This document shows, piece after piece, positions 36,220 to 47,349 of a stretch of DNA of 64,000 bases. A model generated the notes under the pieces. The model did not search any database. It worked only from the letters and a program-made list of their open reading frames with translations, and was not told the origin of the DNA. The DNA lies in the NCBI GenBank assembly GCA_949825065.1, contig OX463838.1, forward strand, positions 6,426,251 through 6,490,250, written 5' to 3'. Within the stretch, counting starts at the first letter, position 1; each line of letters begins with the position of its first letter. The stretch comes from Odontocerum albicorne. Taxonomy: Eukaryota; Arthropoda; Insecta; Trichoptera; Odontoceridae. A program made the translations under genes and the position numbers.

Positions 36220-36560
36220 GTCTCCTTACCCAAAGTATAGAAAGATACGAAAATATGGCAGTCACTAAAATATCAACTCCTCTATAATTCGTATGCAAAT
36301 ACTTGGAAACGAGTTTTGCAACAATTTAGATATTTTTAATATAAGTATGTACAGTATTCGCCAGAATATCACAACAATATTTAGAAATAGCTACTTACTT
36401 TGTGATCTTCTTTATTAATATAAATAACGTAATATAAACAAAACATTAAGGACAATACATTGCCTCTGGAGTTGAGTAACCCTGCCTCAACATGTATGAA
36501 GCTTTTAATTCTGACAAAGCAACTTGCATCTCGTTCTACTAATGAGGTCATGTTTTTTCT
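36220..36560. other. No recognisable feature
   Basis: AT-rich sequence immediately left of the family E 3' end. It may be its decayed upstream part, but no motif is readable. Confidence 0.45.
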
Positions 36561-36562
36561 AA

Positions 36563-36774
36563 ATCTCAATATCTATCCATAAAATTCTCAAAGGTTATTA
36601 AATAATGTTAAAACCATGACTGTAATTTATTATTACTACGGCTTTTTGTATCTTCATGTTAGTTTAAGATAAAGTTGTATTATTTGTCAATAATTTTAAG
36701 TACTTTATAACCTGGCACGTGTTCATTTGTATATAAAGACACTGTTGTGTCGTTAATTAAATAAATAAATAAAA
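36563..36774 (+). mobile_element. Family E LINE-like 3' end (plus)
   Basis: Inverted partner of 33493-33720. It ends GTGTCGTTAATTAAATAAAT followed by AAATAAAA, a tail typical of LINE 3' ends. Confidence 0.75.
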
Positions 36775-37204
36775 TGATTTTGTATGTTTGTTAATAGTGT
36801 TTTTTTTTTGGTTGGGAATAGCTTAATACAAGTATTTCAAATACAGAATATTGATTTATGGAATAAATAAACATGCATGCTGTGTAGAGTTAAAAAAGAA
36901 TTATATTCGCGGAAATTTTTTCTAAATATTTTGAAAAAGAATGCCTAAACTTGAGATCAATTAAACAATATCCAACCCATATCATGGTTATTTTTTTATT
37001 GAATTAGTGAATTTTTAGATATTAAAACCATCGAGATTTTAAAAGATTAAATTGAAATAAATTTTCGTTATGTTTGTTACTTTCTTAATATAATCATATT
37101 TTTAAATTAAAAGACGCCAAAGAAATCGTTATTGTTTTATATTCTTGAACTGGTCAGTATCAAAATTTGCTAAGACAAGTCCACATCAGTATTCTAGTTC
37201 TAAT

Positions 37205-37640
37205 TTTGATGTATGCAAGTGAAACACGGATGTGGAAAAATACTAAAAAGAGCAGAATAAAAGCAGAAGTAATGCGTGCACTGAAAGAATACATGATGTG
37301 ACAGTATATGACAGAAAACGGAATGAAATGATTAGGAAAGAATTTGAATTTAAGGTTGATGTATTATTAAGTAAGACAAAAAAGAGTACTGTGAAATGGT
37401 TTTGGCATGTGAAACGAGTGAAAGAAGAAAGCCTAACAAAACTCGTTTATATGATAAATTTAAGTGGAAAGCGTTGTAGAGAAAGACAAAAGAAAGTATA
37501 CTTAGATTAAATTAATTGTATTTTGAAAGAACGAAATGTAAAAAAAAAACAAGTAGCAATGTAGAAGTTGTATATGATATGTGCAAGTAGAATACACTCC
37601 TCCCTGCTTACCTCGACGGGGAAACTGCGTGATGGTTTGT
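37205..37640 (+). pseudogene. RTE family G C-terminal remnant
   Basis: Reads LMYASETRMWKNTKKSRIKA then EVMRALKEYM. After a frameshift it gives a 70-codon open stretch with KWFWHVKRVKEES (the W-GHV motif). The 3' end CTTACCTCGACGGGGAAACT is the SAYPDGE-type terminus. Confidence 0.7.
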
Positions 37641-37700
37641 GCGTATGGATTTGATTTTGTAATTTTATAAGAGAAAAAAAAAGTTTTGGCTATGATAATA

Positions 37701-37706
37701 TTTATT
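37701..37706 (-). terminator. Candidate polyadenylation signal of the cuticle gene
   Basis: AATAAA on the minus strand, about 268 bases downstream of the TAA stop. It is a plausible poly(A) signal for the cuticle transcript. In DNA this AT-rich such hexamers also arise by chance, so this is only a candidate. Confidence 0.4.
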
Positions 37707-37973
37707 TAATTACGTAGAATGTAAATTTATAAGAATATATACAATAACATACATATATACTATTGTTTTATAATTTTTCACAGTCAAAATTCCAAAAATC
37801 CAAGTAAAAGAGCTTACAGTCCACTTCTCCATTATTTTAGCTATTAATTGACATAATTTGAGTATGTCGTAAATAGGTCATAAATAGGTAATTAATACGG
37901 GTTGCTTTCAGTTGTCAATATTCTTATATCTTATCTCAGTTAATTGGGGGAAAAATGCAGTCAGGTCATAAAT

Positions 37974-38297
37974 TTAAGCAACAACAGATTTAGGAAGATG
38001 ATCTCCCTCTGGTCTGAATCCTTTCTCATCAGCCACATATTTGGTATGGTAGACCTTGCCATCATTGGAGATAAAGGAGTATTCGCCTTCCTTAACCAGA
38101 ACGTAGTCTTTGCCATCGAGGGTTGGTTTCAGGGCACCAGATTCGGAGAAGACGGTTCCATCACCACTGCGATACAGAAGAGAGAACTGACCAGAATCGT
38201 CGTGGGACTCAGTCCTTTCCAACACTGGAATAACTTTGTATACAAGGGCCTCCGGGGCAGCGTAGGCAACGGCCATCAACAAGCAAAGAGCAAAGAT
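37974..38297 (-). CDS. RR-type cuticle protein, exon 2 (residues 4-110)
   Basis: This exon encodes nearly all of a structural protein of the insect exoskeleton. The family is secreted by epidermis and binds chitin through the Rebers-Riddiford (chitin_bind_4) domain. Reading from a consensus acceptor (CAG at 38300-38298), the frame first completes a hydrophobic signal peptide (about residues 1-16, ending VAYA). An acidic mature chain follows. The RR core spans about residues 74-105: G74, Y76, F78, D82-G83, Y90, A92-D93-E94, G96-F97, P99, G101, H103 and P105. The chain ends in SVVA and a TAA stop. The total of 110 residues with exon 1 is normal for small RR-1 or endocuticle proteins. No in-frame ATG at the exon start could supply a signal peptide, so an upstream exon is required; it is found at 43597-43605. 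The open reading frame on the opposite strand is a shadow. The RR-1 subclass is inferred from the ADE-G-F-P pattern. Confidence 0.93.
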   Translation of the reverse strand: MFALCLLMAVAYAAPEALVYKVIPVLERTESHDDSGQFSLLYRSGDGTVFSESGALKPTLDGKDYVLVKEGEYSFISNDGKVYHTKYVADEKGFRPEGDHLPKSVVA

Positions 38298-38375
38298 CTG
38301 GAAAAAATTAAGGTATTAAAATGAAACACTACAGGGACACTTGAATTAATAAAAAATTTAAGTAGCCCAAATAAG

Positions 38376-39009
<634 letters not shown>

Positions 39010-39015
39010 AAATCT

Positions 39016-41839
39016 TTATTGTTCTTCTGTGTCTTGGTTTGACCGCTGCTGGGTAAAGGCGCTTTTCAAAGATTTCCATATCTTGCGGTCTCTCGCCTCT
39101 CTTTGCCAGGTCACGCCTGCGAATTTTACGAAGGGTCTGTCCCATCTGTTTTGAGGTCTTCTCCTCGGTCTGATTGTTTCTCGTGGTATCCAATCTGTGC
39201 TCTTTTTAGTCCATCTATTGTCTTCCCTTCTCACCACGTGTCCTGCCCATTCCCATTGACTTTTGAGTATTCTTTCCATTATGTCTGTGACCTTCGTTTG
39301 GCTTCTTATCCACGTAATTGTCTTTCTATCTCTTTTTGTTATCCCCAGCATACTTCTTTCCATGCTTCTTTGTGTAGTGACGAGGCGCTGTATTATTTTT
39401 GAGTTAAGGGTCCACGTTTCACAGCCGTATGTGAGTACCGGGAGGATGCATTGATCGAAGACTTTGCTTTTTAGACCTAACGGGAGATTTTCTCTTAAAA
39501 CTCTGTTGTTCCTTCCAAATGCGCTCCAGCCCATTTTTATTCTTCTGTTAATTTCATTGATCATATTGCCGTCTGCTGATATTTGTTGTCCTAAATATAT
39601 ATAGTGGGGGACTTCTTCTAAGGCTATGTCGCCAATCTTAATTTGTCTCGTTGATGCACGTGTATATTGGTTGAACATTACTTTGGTTTTAGCGAGGTTC
39701 ATTTTTAAGCCCACTCGATTGCTGGCTAAGTTAAGCTCTTGAATCATTTTTTCCAGTTCTTCTCTTGTTTCGCTTAGTAGTGTGATATCATCTGCGAATC
39801 TCAGGTTAGAGAGATATTCGCCATCGATCTTTATGCCCATACCTTCCCAGTTTAAGGTTTTAAATATTTCTTCTAGTATAGCTGTAAAGAGTTTGGGTGA
39901 CATCGCGTCTCCTTGTCTTACTCCCTTTGTAATTGTTATTTCCTCTGTTTTTTTCTGGAAGATGCACCACTGCTTTTGCTTCTAGGTAGATATTTTGTAT
40001 TATTCTTATGTAAGCCGGTTGTATTCCTTGTTTCCTGAGTGCTTCAAATATGTATTCGTGTTTTACAGAGTCGAATGCTTTTTCAAAGTCTATGAAGCAC
40101 ATGCTTAGGGGTCTTCGATATTCATTCGATGTTGCTATTACTTGCCTCATTGTGTGTATATGGTCCATTGTACTATATCCACTTCTAAATCCAGCTTGTT
40201 CTCTTGGTTGCATATCGTCTAGCTGTTTTTGTATTCTAGTTGTTATTATTTTTGTAAATACTTTGTAAATGATTGGCATGAGACTGATGGGTCTATAGTT
40301 CTTTAAGTCGTTTTTGTCTCCTTTCTTATGAAGGAGAATCACTTTTGCTGTGTTCCATTTTGTGGGAATTTTCCCGTTGTTAATGCAGTGTGTCATTATT
40401 TTTGCTAAGATGGGATATATTTCATCTCCTGCTGCCTTAAGAATTTCTATTGTTATGCCGTCATCTCCTGCCGATTTTCCGTTTTTCATACTATTTATGG
40501 TTTTTTCAACTTCTCTAATAAGAACTTCGGGAACCTGATCATTTGTTTGGTTGTTCGGTCTATCTCTCGTGTTTTCAATGTCTTGAAATAGTTCTGAGTA
40601 GAATTCGTGGACTCGCTTTATGATTTCTTCCCGATTTTCGGTTTTGCTGTTATCCTTTTTGAGCAGGGCCGTTATTTGTTTGTTTCCGTCGCTTAGCATT
40701 TGGGAGGTTCTTTTGTAGCTTCGGTTCTGCTCTATTGTCTTTTGTATTAGGTTTAAGTTATATTTTCTTATGTCTTCTTTTACCTTTTTCCTTACTGTTT
40801 TGCATAGTTCGGTATATTCGATTGATTGTTGTATACTATCGTCTTTTTTGAAATCCCTTCTTTTTGTCATGAGTTGTTTTGTGTCATCTGAAATTTTTGA
40901 GTCTCTGGGTTTTTGGGGTTTTCCCCCCACATTAAATGCGATTTCTTTTATTTCATCCATTATAGTTTCACTCCATAATTCTATATTTTCTCGGTTTCCT
41001 TCTCTCGTATGAGCTTGGAGTTTGCATTTTGTTTGGCAGCGGAACTCTTCTCTTTTATTTGAGAGCAGTGCTTCTATATTTATTCTTGTCTTTTGGCTCT
41101 TGATAAATTTATATTTCTCCATTTTTGTGTTTATTTTGATGGTGGACTGTACAAGTCTGTGGTCACTTCCCGTGTTGAATCTGTTAATTACCTTACAGTC
41201 TTCAATCATTCTTTTATTATTAACCAGTATGTAGTCTATTTCGTTTAATGTGCCATTTGGCCCTCTCCACGTCCACCTTCTTTGTGATCTCTTTTTAAAG
41301 AGCGTATTTGATACGTACATTTTTTCCGCTTGCGAAAACTCTATCATTCGGTTTCCTCTTTCGTTTCTTTCCCCGTAGCCAAAATTACCCGTGCACTCTT
41401 CATCTTCTCTTGTTTGTCCAATTTTTGCGTTAAAGTCTCCCATGATAATTTTAAAGTGGTTTTTCTTTTTTCCATTTAGATTCCTAAGGTCATCGTAGAA
41501 TTTTTCAATTTCTTCGTCATTGTGGCTTGTTGTGGGTGCGTAGACTTGAATAATTTGAAGGTTGTATCTTTTATTAATTTTAATTGTCAGCATTGCCATT
41601 CTGTCTGATGTTGCTGTAAACCCGACAATATTCGTTTTTAGTTTCTTACTTACCATAAACCCTACTCCACTAAGTTTACCCGATTTAGTTCCTGAGTAAT
41701 ATAGGCTATTTCCGTTTGGTCTCTCGATGAGTTCTTCTCCCGGTCTTCTTACTTCACTAAGTCCCACAACGTCCCATTTGATCTTTGTGAGTTCTTCTTC
41801 CAGTGTAAGTAGTCGGTCTTCGACAGCTTTACAATACAC
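39016..41839 (-). mobile_element. Nearly intact RTE-like non-LTR retrotransposon (endonuclease + reverse transcriptase)
   Basis: Two overlapping minus-strand reading frames (41839-39860 and 39903-39016) make one LINE polyprotein of about 930 residues. The first begins with an apurinic-type endonuclease (VVGLSEVRR, GDFNAKIG, SDHRLV at about residue 226). It continues into the reverse transcriptase fingers and palm (FRSGYSTMDHI, then FIDFEKAFDSV near residue 582). The second frame carries FADDITLLS (the catalytic DD) and the typical C-terminal tail with the CETWTL and WAGHVVRR motifs. The frames are split by one extra base in a seven-T run (39948-39954, plus strand). The 5' end is missing: upstream of Tyr-Cys-Lys-Ala-Val-Glu-Asp the usual N-terminal endonuclease start is absent. 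The gene runs almost to the 3' end with hardly any 3' UTR. Assignment to the RTE clade is from motif recall. Confidence 0.92.
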
Positions 41840-41904
41840 GAATCGTGTGTAAGATGATTTTTTCTCGAAGTTTCTCGATGAACGAAAAATGTTGGAATAA
41901 AATT

Positions 41905-42104
41905 NNNNNNNNNNNNNNNNNNNNNNNNNNNNNNNNNNNNNNNNNNNNNNNNNNNNNNNNNNNNNNNNNNNNNNNNNNNNNNNNNNNNNNNNNNNNNNNN
42001 NNNNNNNNNNNNNNNNNNNNNNNNNNNNNNNNNNNNNNNNNNNNNNNNNNNNNNNNNNNNNNNNNNNNNNNNNNNNNNNNNNNNNNNNNNNNNNNNNNNN
42101 NNNN
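41905..42104. other. Assembly gap (200 N)
   Basis: Exactly 200 undetermined bases. The sequence just right of the gap (42105-42220) is about 94 percent identical to 38376-38492, so the gap may reflect a repeat-confused join. Any reading frame through it is meaningless. Confidence 1.
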
Positions 42105-42600
42105 AACAGTTGTATTCAAGATTTGAAATTTACTAGTTGCAGCCCGTGAAATATTCACGGAAGTAAAACAAATTCTACAATTATGAAAATATTTATTCAT
42201 AAATGTAAAATTGGGTTATATAACCGGGACTCAACGCAAATCTAGTTTATCATGTTAAAACACGGTATCGGGATACGAAGTGTTAAAAACGATACAAATA
42301 CTTTATAACTCTACCTCGTATATCATTTATACATTGTCCCCTTTTACACCAGTTCAAAAATTGTTAGCGAGGTATTTAAAATTCGTTCGGTATCACGGAC
42401 CCACCGAGATTCAAATTTCGAATTACTTTCGGAGAGAATCCAAGTATTACTCTCTCGCTCTCTTGTATTCAAAATTCAGTTCTCGTATTATTTCTTTGAC
42501 GACAACCATCGTATGGGTTTTGACCTATTTATACGAGTACTATGATAATAATGAACCTTTCAAACGAATATGCGTAACTCTTGTTTGATTGATTCGAAAT
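42105..42600 (+). repeat. Family C repeat, long copy
   Basis: Matches 55470-55830 over most of its length, including the block CCCCTTTTACACC...GTTCAAAAATTG and the block CGACGACAACCATCGTATGG (here with one change). No terminal inverted repeats or coding motifs were seen. It is an unclassified dispersed repeat lying in the cuticle gene intron. Confidence 0.75.
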
Positions 42601-43596
42601 GGCAATACGAAAACTCATTATTTGTATATTTTATAATTCGGTGCCTGATTATATATATTTTAGTTCCGTAGATAAATAGGGTATAGTTAAAACTTTTCCT
42701 TTTTCCAGTAGTTAGTAGTTTTTATAACCATTTAAAATTAAATATTGAATTAAAGTGGTCCATATTCGCCATGAAAAATATTATAAAATATAGCGTACTT
42801 TCTTACCATTGTATTGATATTTAAAATGTTACTTAAAATTTTCGGTCCAAACCTTTTACACGTATTTCAAATGTGTGATATTACTTTGTTACAAGACATA
42901 ACTTTTAAAGAAGATCGAAAGAGAAGACGTAAAGCTTAAACTAAAAAAGCAAACATTAAAAAAAAAAAAAGCAATACAAACATACGTAAAACAATAAAAA
43001 AACATACTTATTCTGAACGCCTAAAGAATTTTCCTGCTCTCTTATTTCAAAATGGACATTAAAAAAATTTGTAAAACAAGATTATGCCAGATTTCATTTT
43101 AAAAATCGTCGACAATACTGCATGATCTACGATTGCCCAAATTTTACAGGGGATACCAAAAACGATTTTTCTGTAAAACTGTAATAAAATCAAAACACTA
43201 CTTGGTATTGTTGTTATGAATAAATGCGTTCGGCGTTGAAAATAAATACATGTGTTAATGCAAAAATATGTCAATGATACAAGAGATGACAAAAAATAAA
43301 AAAAAATACTTCCGAAAAATTCGAGTTACGTACGAGTATTCTTACAATATTGGCGACGAAATATAAATTAATTTAGCGGTAAATGTATATTAAAAATAAC
43401 AGAGTTTATCAAAGAACGCAAAAAAACGACAGCGATCCAAAAAATTTATTTTTGTGAACGTTGAGAAAAATGGTTTATTACGTTACTTAGACAGATTAAA
43501 ATTCCATAGAGCAGTATTTTAAAAGATATTAAATTCCTTTTTTTTATTTATTTTCAAGTAAGTAATTCTGTACCAGTAGACAAAAGCAAAACTTAC

Positions 43597-43605
43597 GATT
43601 TTCAT
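43597..43605 (-). CDS. RR-type cuticle protein, exon 1 (Met-Lys-Ile)
   Basis: A nine-base coding exon, ATG AAA ATC, is followed directly by a perfect donor GTAAGT (43596-43591). Joined in phase 0 to the exon at 38297 it gives MKI-IFALCLLMAVAYA, a textbook cuticle-protein signal peptide. A first coding exon of only a few codons interrupting the signal peptide is the usual gene structure in insect cuticle protein families. The context AAA-ATG is favourable, and the promoter lies in the expected position upstream. This is too short to be called by any open-reading-frame scan. The splice is inferred from sites and frame, not from transcript evidence. Confidence 0.85.
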
Positions 43606-43693
43606 TTTGATGACAGGTGAAGAAGGTCTTCTAAAATACCAAAGAGACAAAAGGCGACTGATGTTTTCAAAAACAATGCCAGTCCTTTATATA
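43606..43693 (-). promoter_or_regulatory. Core promoter and 5' UTR of the cuticle gene
   Basis: On the minus strand a TATATAAAG box lies at 43693-43685. An arthropod initiator TCAGT lies at 43661-43657, with its A at 43659. The spacing, about 32-34 bases from box to initiator A, is right for a TATA-Inr promoter. The implied 5' UTR is about 54 bases (43659-43606). Strong TATA boxes are typical of highly expressed cuticle genes. The start site itself is inferred. Confidence 0.65.
43610..43660 (+). other. 5' UTR of the cuticle gene on the opposite strand (no plus-strand feature)
   Basis: This short interval is accounted for by the minus-strand cuticle promoter and leader. It is noted so that it is not read as intergenic. 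Confidence 0.5.
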
Positions 43694-43699
43694 CTAAAT

Positions 43700-45028
43700 C
43701 TATGACTACATATTCCAACGAGATAGAAATAAGAATTTCAACCGGTTTAAAAACTTTTAACCTAAGGCACGCCAATATCAATTAATGTATAAGTATATTC
43801 TTCCTCATTTATACAATATGTTCGCAAATTAATCTAATGATCGAAATTTGCGAAGTCACTAAATTATGACATGCTGTTACACGTGATATTTGTCAATTTC
43901 AATGGATATTTCATAACAATTCTACTTTTATTAGTACAAAACCATTCAGAAACTAATCACACAAACTGAAAAAAAATACAGTTTTGTTAGAAATAAATTT
44001 TTCGGATAAAAAATAATAAATTATCTTTAATACTTTAATTTTAAAAGTTTATAAAGCACCATTAAGAGAGCAAACTCCTTCATAGGTATTGGAACTCGGG
44101 ATTCAAAATCACTATTATTGACAGATTAAAAAAATATTGCCAAAAAAAAAAAAATGGGGAAGGATAAGGAAATGGGTGGCTGGGGAGATTAAATTTGTTT
44201 TCTTCCGCGTCTGCATAACATATGTTTATAAAACATATTTTGTAAGAAAATCACAAAAAACTTACCGAGGGATGATAAACTACTAAAAAACCTTTGTTGA
44301 TCTTGACCGATATGTCATAGCAACACATTCAGTGTAGTCTATTTGATGTGAATTTATTAAAGAATTCGAGAATAATAAAAGACTAAAAATAAAATTAATA
44401 TAAAATAAATGGTACTGGTAGTCTTTGACTCATTTAATTATTTTACTTTAAAGACAAGAGAACCCAAATGAGAATTTAATGTCAGAAAACCTTCATTAAA
44501 ATTACCATGAAATAAATTCCTCTGGGACTATGTTGATATTAATATTGGTTTGAAAGAGAATAAAAAAGCATCGTAAGAGGATTTACTTATACTTTAATTT
44601 GTATTTTAAAACAATCTTCCATATGAACTGTTTAATTCGTTGAACAAGCTTTTTTAGAATTTAGATTCTAGAATTAGAATCAATATGGATTGGTACTTTG
44701 TTCAGACATCAATTATTACATAACCGTTATTAATGTGGAATGATCACAATGCGGAGAATGAACGATTCCTTACCAATCAAACAAGAATACATGAAAGGTT
44801 TTCATTGACATTTTTCTTGTAGAAAATATCCTTATTTAATAAATAAGTATATTCTTAATGAGGTGGTTTTAATTTCCTCGATTTTTTTCTCAAACGGACC
44901 GGAACCTTTACTTGAACAAGTAAACGATGTTAGCGATTGATTTTTTTCAGCGTTCATTTGTTTAAATTATCATGACGTTATTTTTCTTCAACAACCAAAT
45001 ATTGCTATTGTAGTATATGTTATTTTCG
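43700..45028. other. Cuticle gene upstream region; one SINE family H fragment
   Basis: About 1.3 kb of AT-rich DNA upstream of the cuticle promoter. At 44045-44125 a minus-strand SINE family H copy is visible (GAATCCCGAGTTCC, GGAGTTTGCTCTCTTAATGG). I see no other repeat and cannot name any regulatory site. Confidence 0.55.
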
Positions 45029-45029
45029 A

Positions 45030-45345
45030 TTCTAGACAATGTCGACTAGACAAGTTACTTGAATATTACGCAAAAGAGCTGAACAAACAACGTAGACTAG
45101 ACAAAATTCATGAACATTACTCAAAATAGCTGAACAAACAATGTGGGCAAGATAAGTTACTTAAATATTATGCAAAAAAAGCTGGAACAAACCATGTGGA
45201 CAAGACAAGTTACTTGAATATTACGCAAAAAAGCTGAAAAAACAATATGGACAAGACAAGTTACTTGAATATTACACAAAAAAGCTGAACAAACAATGTG
45301 GACAAGACAAGTTACTTGAATATTACACAAAAAAGCTGAAAAAAT
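45030..45345. repeat. 51-bp tandem array, about six units
   Basis: Units read GCTGAACAAACAATGTGGAC, AAGACAAGTTACTTGAATAT, TACACAAAAAA. The left units are more diverged and the right ones nearly identical. No coding content. Confidence 0.93.
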
Positions 45346-45547
45346 TTCAGCGAACAGACATTAAAATGCCACCATATCAACCTTAAATAAAGAAACTTAA
45401 CTGGTTGAATATAATAAATCAACCTTAAATGCATGTCTTTTCCCTTCTGTGTAATGTCCTTAACTGTAGCGCCTCCTCCTCATATCTAGTCGAAAACGTT
45501 AACCGCCTGGCACAAACTCTAGCGCAATATCTCCTCCAATCTCCTAA

Positions 45548-45748
45548 CCATCTCCGTAGCATAGTAAGACGCAAGTCTCTCAACCAGAGGGTTACGGGCT
45601 CGATTTATGTTTGAACCTAGATTTTTTCATGAGGAATCCTTGCCCGGTTTTCACTTAAAGCCTTTAGTATCTTTCTGGTCGGTTAAAGATATTGCTACAT
45701 GACAGTTATCCCACCAGGTTACACTGTGTTACAGCTCGTTATATTTAA
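45548..45748 (+). mobile_element. tRNA-derived SINE with LINE-like 3' tail
   Basis: Head CCGTAGCATAGTAAGACGCA, then B-box-like ACGGGCTCGATTTATG. Tail GGTCGGTTAAAGATATTGCT and CCCACCAGGTTACACTGTG. Confidence 0.7.
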
Positions 45749-45884
45749 ATCGTCAAATTATGATTATTTTACAATCTTTTATTACGTTATTTTCTTTATA
45801 TAAAATTCTTTTATGTATAATACTTTTATGTATAAATACTACTTGAAACAAATTGTTGAATAATTTTCGGTTAAGCTAGAAAAC

Positions 45885-46372
45885 ATAGATTGTTTATTGG
45901 CCTTTTTAGTTCACCGCTCCTCTTTCTTTACATCGTCTTATACTATCCATGCAGTGAGACTCTGAAATCAGTTACAAACCAATATAAGACTCGCTCCGTC
46001 CTTGGCATGCTTTAAGAAGCGACTGAAAAAACTCTTAATTTCTAGTCAGTAAAATAACGTGTTTCATTCCTGATTTTTCTGTTCCTTTCCTCCCCACCAT
46101 CCCTTCCTTTCCTTTTGATTTATGATATCTCACTTTATATGAAAAATAATATTTAGGTGATTGTCCGTCTTTGTGGGGTTCGTGGGCATGTGCTCACGTA
46201 TGTGTTTATGGATTTCGTGAGGATGGATAGTCATTTGAATGATTTATGCGACCATGTAACTTGCTTCATTTACTTTGTCTGGTTAGTTGGAAGAGATTGC
46301 CGCCTGGCAAAAAGCCCGCCAGATTGTATTTCAATAAAAGGGTTAGATAAATAAATAAAACATTGACCTTTA
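45885..46372 (+). pseudogene. CR1/jockey-like LINE 3' end, copy 1
   Basis: Translation of 45945-46052 gives HAVRL-stop-NQLQTNIRLAPSLA then CFKKRLKKLLISSQ-stop. This is the extreme C-terminus of a CR1/jockey-type LINE with one Trp codon mutated to TGA. A 300-bp 3' UTR follows. It ends AGAGATTGCCGCCTGGCAAA, AAGCCCGCCAGATTG and an AATAAATAAATAAAA tail. That end is shared with the SINEs. The copy at 52.45 kb is homologous throughout. Confidence 0.8.
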
Positions 46373-46778
46373 GCAATAAACTCGCAAAATTACACACTCT
46401 ACAATGAAGTATTCAAAATAAAAAAAATTGTAACCATCCAGGTATCTTAACATCACTGGCAGAATAACTAGTACCAAAAAATTGGTGAATCGTTACTTAT
46501 TATAAATATCCCACCCACCTTAAACAGTGGTATTTTTATTTGCCTTCAATAAACCAAAATTAAACGTTCCTGAGGTAGTATTAAATAACGAAACCACCCT
46601 TAACAAGTCATCTAAATATTTAACTTTTCAATCTTCAGTGTAGGATCTTAATTGATTTTTTCAATTGAAAAAAGGTAATATGTTGTTTATAATTAAGGCA
46701 TTAACGTTGTGGAGGTTTAAAGACATTGTAATTTATTTTTATCAAACACTGTTTATTCCACTTTTTGTAACGGTATAA

Positions 46779-46816
46779 CCCTACCGGTTTCAAGGCTTTC
46801 ACCTCATCTTCAGGGG
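46779..46816 (-). ncRNA. Hammerhead-ribozyme-like motif (family A, left arm)
   Basis: Minus strand: CCC, CTGAAGA, T, GAGG-loop-CCTT (helix II with one G-U pair), GAAA, CCGG, TA, GGG. All conserved core positions (CUGANGA, GAAA, UH) are present and helix I is CCC/GGG. Helix III is only the self-complementary CCGG, as in the minimal hammerheads described in Penelope-like elements, which may act as dimers. Confidence 0.65.
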
Positions 46817-47262
46817 AGCACAAATAAGACTAAATTCTGTTCGAACTGGTACCGATATACACGCTTCAACGGTTGGGAGCTGAGGGGTGAGGGAGGCATG
46901 GGACGATTTCGGCCAAGAGCGGAGAGATTTTTGGGATATAACTGTTCACAAGACTTAGAAATTTCTAAGGCCTCTAATCTGTCCAATTTATTTCCGTTAC
47001 CACTGATACGTAAGAATTTGGCATCATCGATAGAAAATGTATGGTTTTCACGGTGACAATGATTAGCCATTTCAGAATAAATTAGAGGATTAGTTAAGGC
47101 GGATTTGTGTTCACGAAATCTCTTTTCAAAAGATCTTCCTGTCTTTCCTATATAAAAATTATCACAGTCAACACATAAATCGGTACCAGTTCGAAGGTAT
47201 ATCGGTACCAGTGAGCGTGTATATCGGTACCAGTTTGAACAGAATTTAGTCTTGTTTGCGCT

Positions 47263-47300
47263 CCCCTGAAGATGAGGTGAAATCCTTGAAACCGGTAGGG
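47263..47300 (+). ncRNA. Hammerhead-ribozyme-like motif (family A, right arm)
   Basis: Plus strand: CCC, CTGAAGA, T, GAGG-TGAAAT-CCTT, GAAA, CCGG, TA, GGG. It is the mirror of the left arm with an equally complete core. An extra T separates CUGANGA from helix II in every copy in this window. Confidence 0.65.
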
Positions 47301-47349
47301 TTATACCGTTACAAAAAAAGTGAAATAAACAGTGTTTGATAAAAATAAA

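Larger units (their letters stand above)
46682..47345 (-). mobile_element. Family A Penelope-like element with GIY-YIG domain and inverted pLTRs
   Basis: Arms of about 130 bp (46737-46868 and 47211-47345) are inverted around a coding remnant. On the minus strand from about 47190 it translates as DLCVDCDNFYIGKTGRSFEK and then RFREHKSALTNPLIYSE, continuing through NHCHRENHTF to LEALEISK. This is the GIY-YIG endonuclease domain of Penelope-like elements, including its catalytic Tyr, Arg and downstream Glu. The reverse transcriptase that should precede it is absent, so this is a deletion derivative. TATATCGGTACCAGT occurs three times at 47192-47240, at the join. The AAGGCATTAACGTTGTGGAG sequence at the left edge also borders the 30.9-kb copy. 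Confidence 0.85.

Noticed and set aside
36020..36298. Minus-strand frames opposite the BovB-like fragment
   Set aside because: Shadows of the plus-strand LINE C-terminus.
33493..36774. A single large composite transposon bounded by inverted family E repeats
   Set aside because: The repeats are LINE-type 3' ends with A-rich tails and differ by about 12 percent, which fits two separate insertions.
37944..38324. 126-codon plus-strand frame opposite the cuticle exon
   Set aside because: Shadow of the RR-type coding exon on the other strand; no domain of its own.
41829..42200. Reading frames crossing the N gap
   Set aside because: Undetermined bases have no stops, so the frames are meaningless.
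46810..47070. Stand-alone 86-residue protein starting at the internal Met
   Set aside because: The frame continues upstream into the GIY-YIG core, so it is part of a Penelope-like element, not a separate gene.
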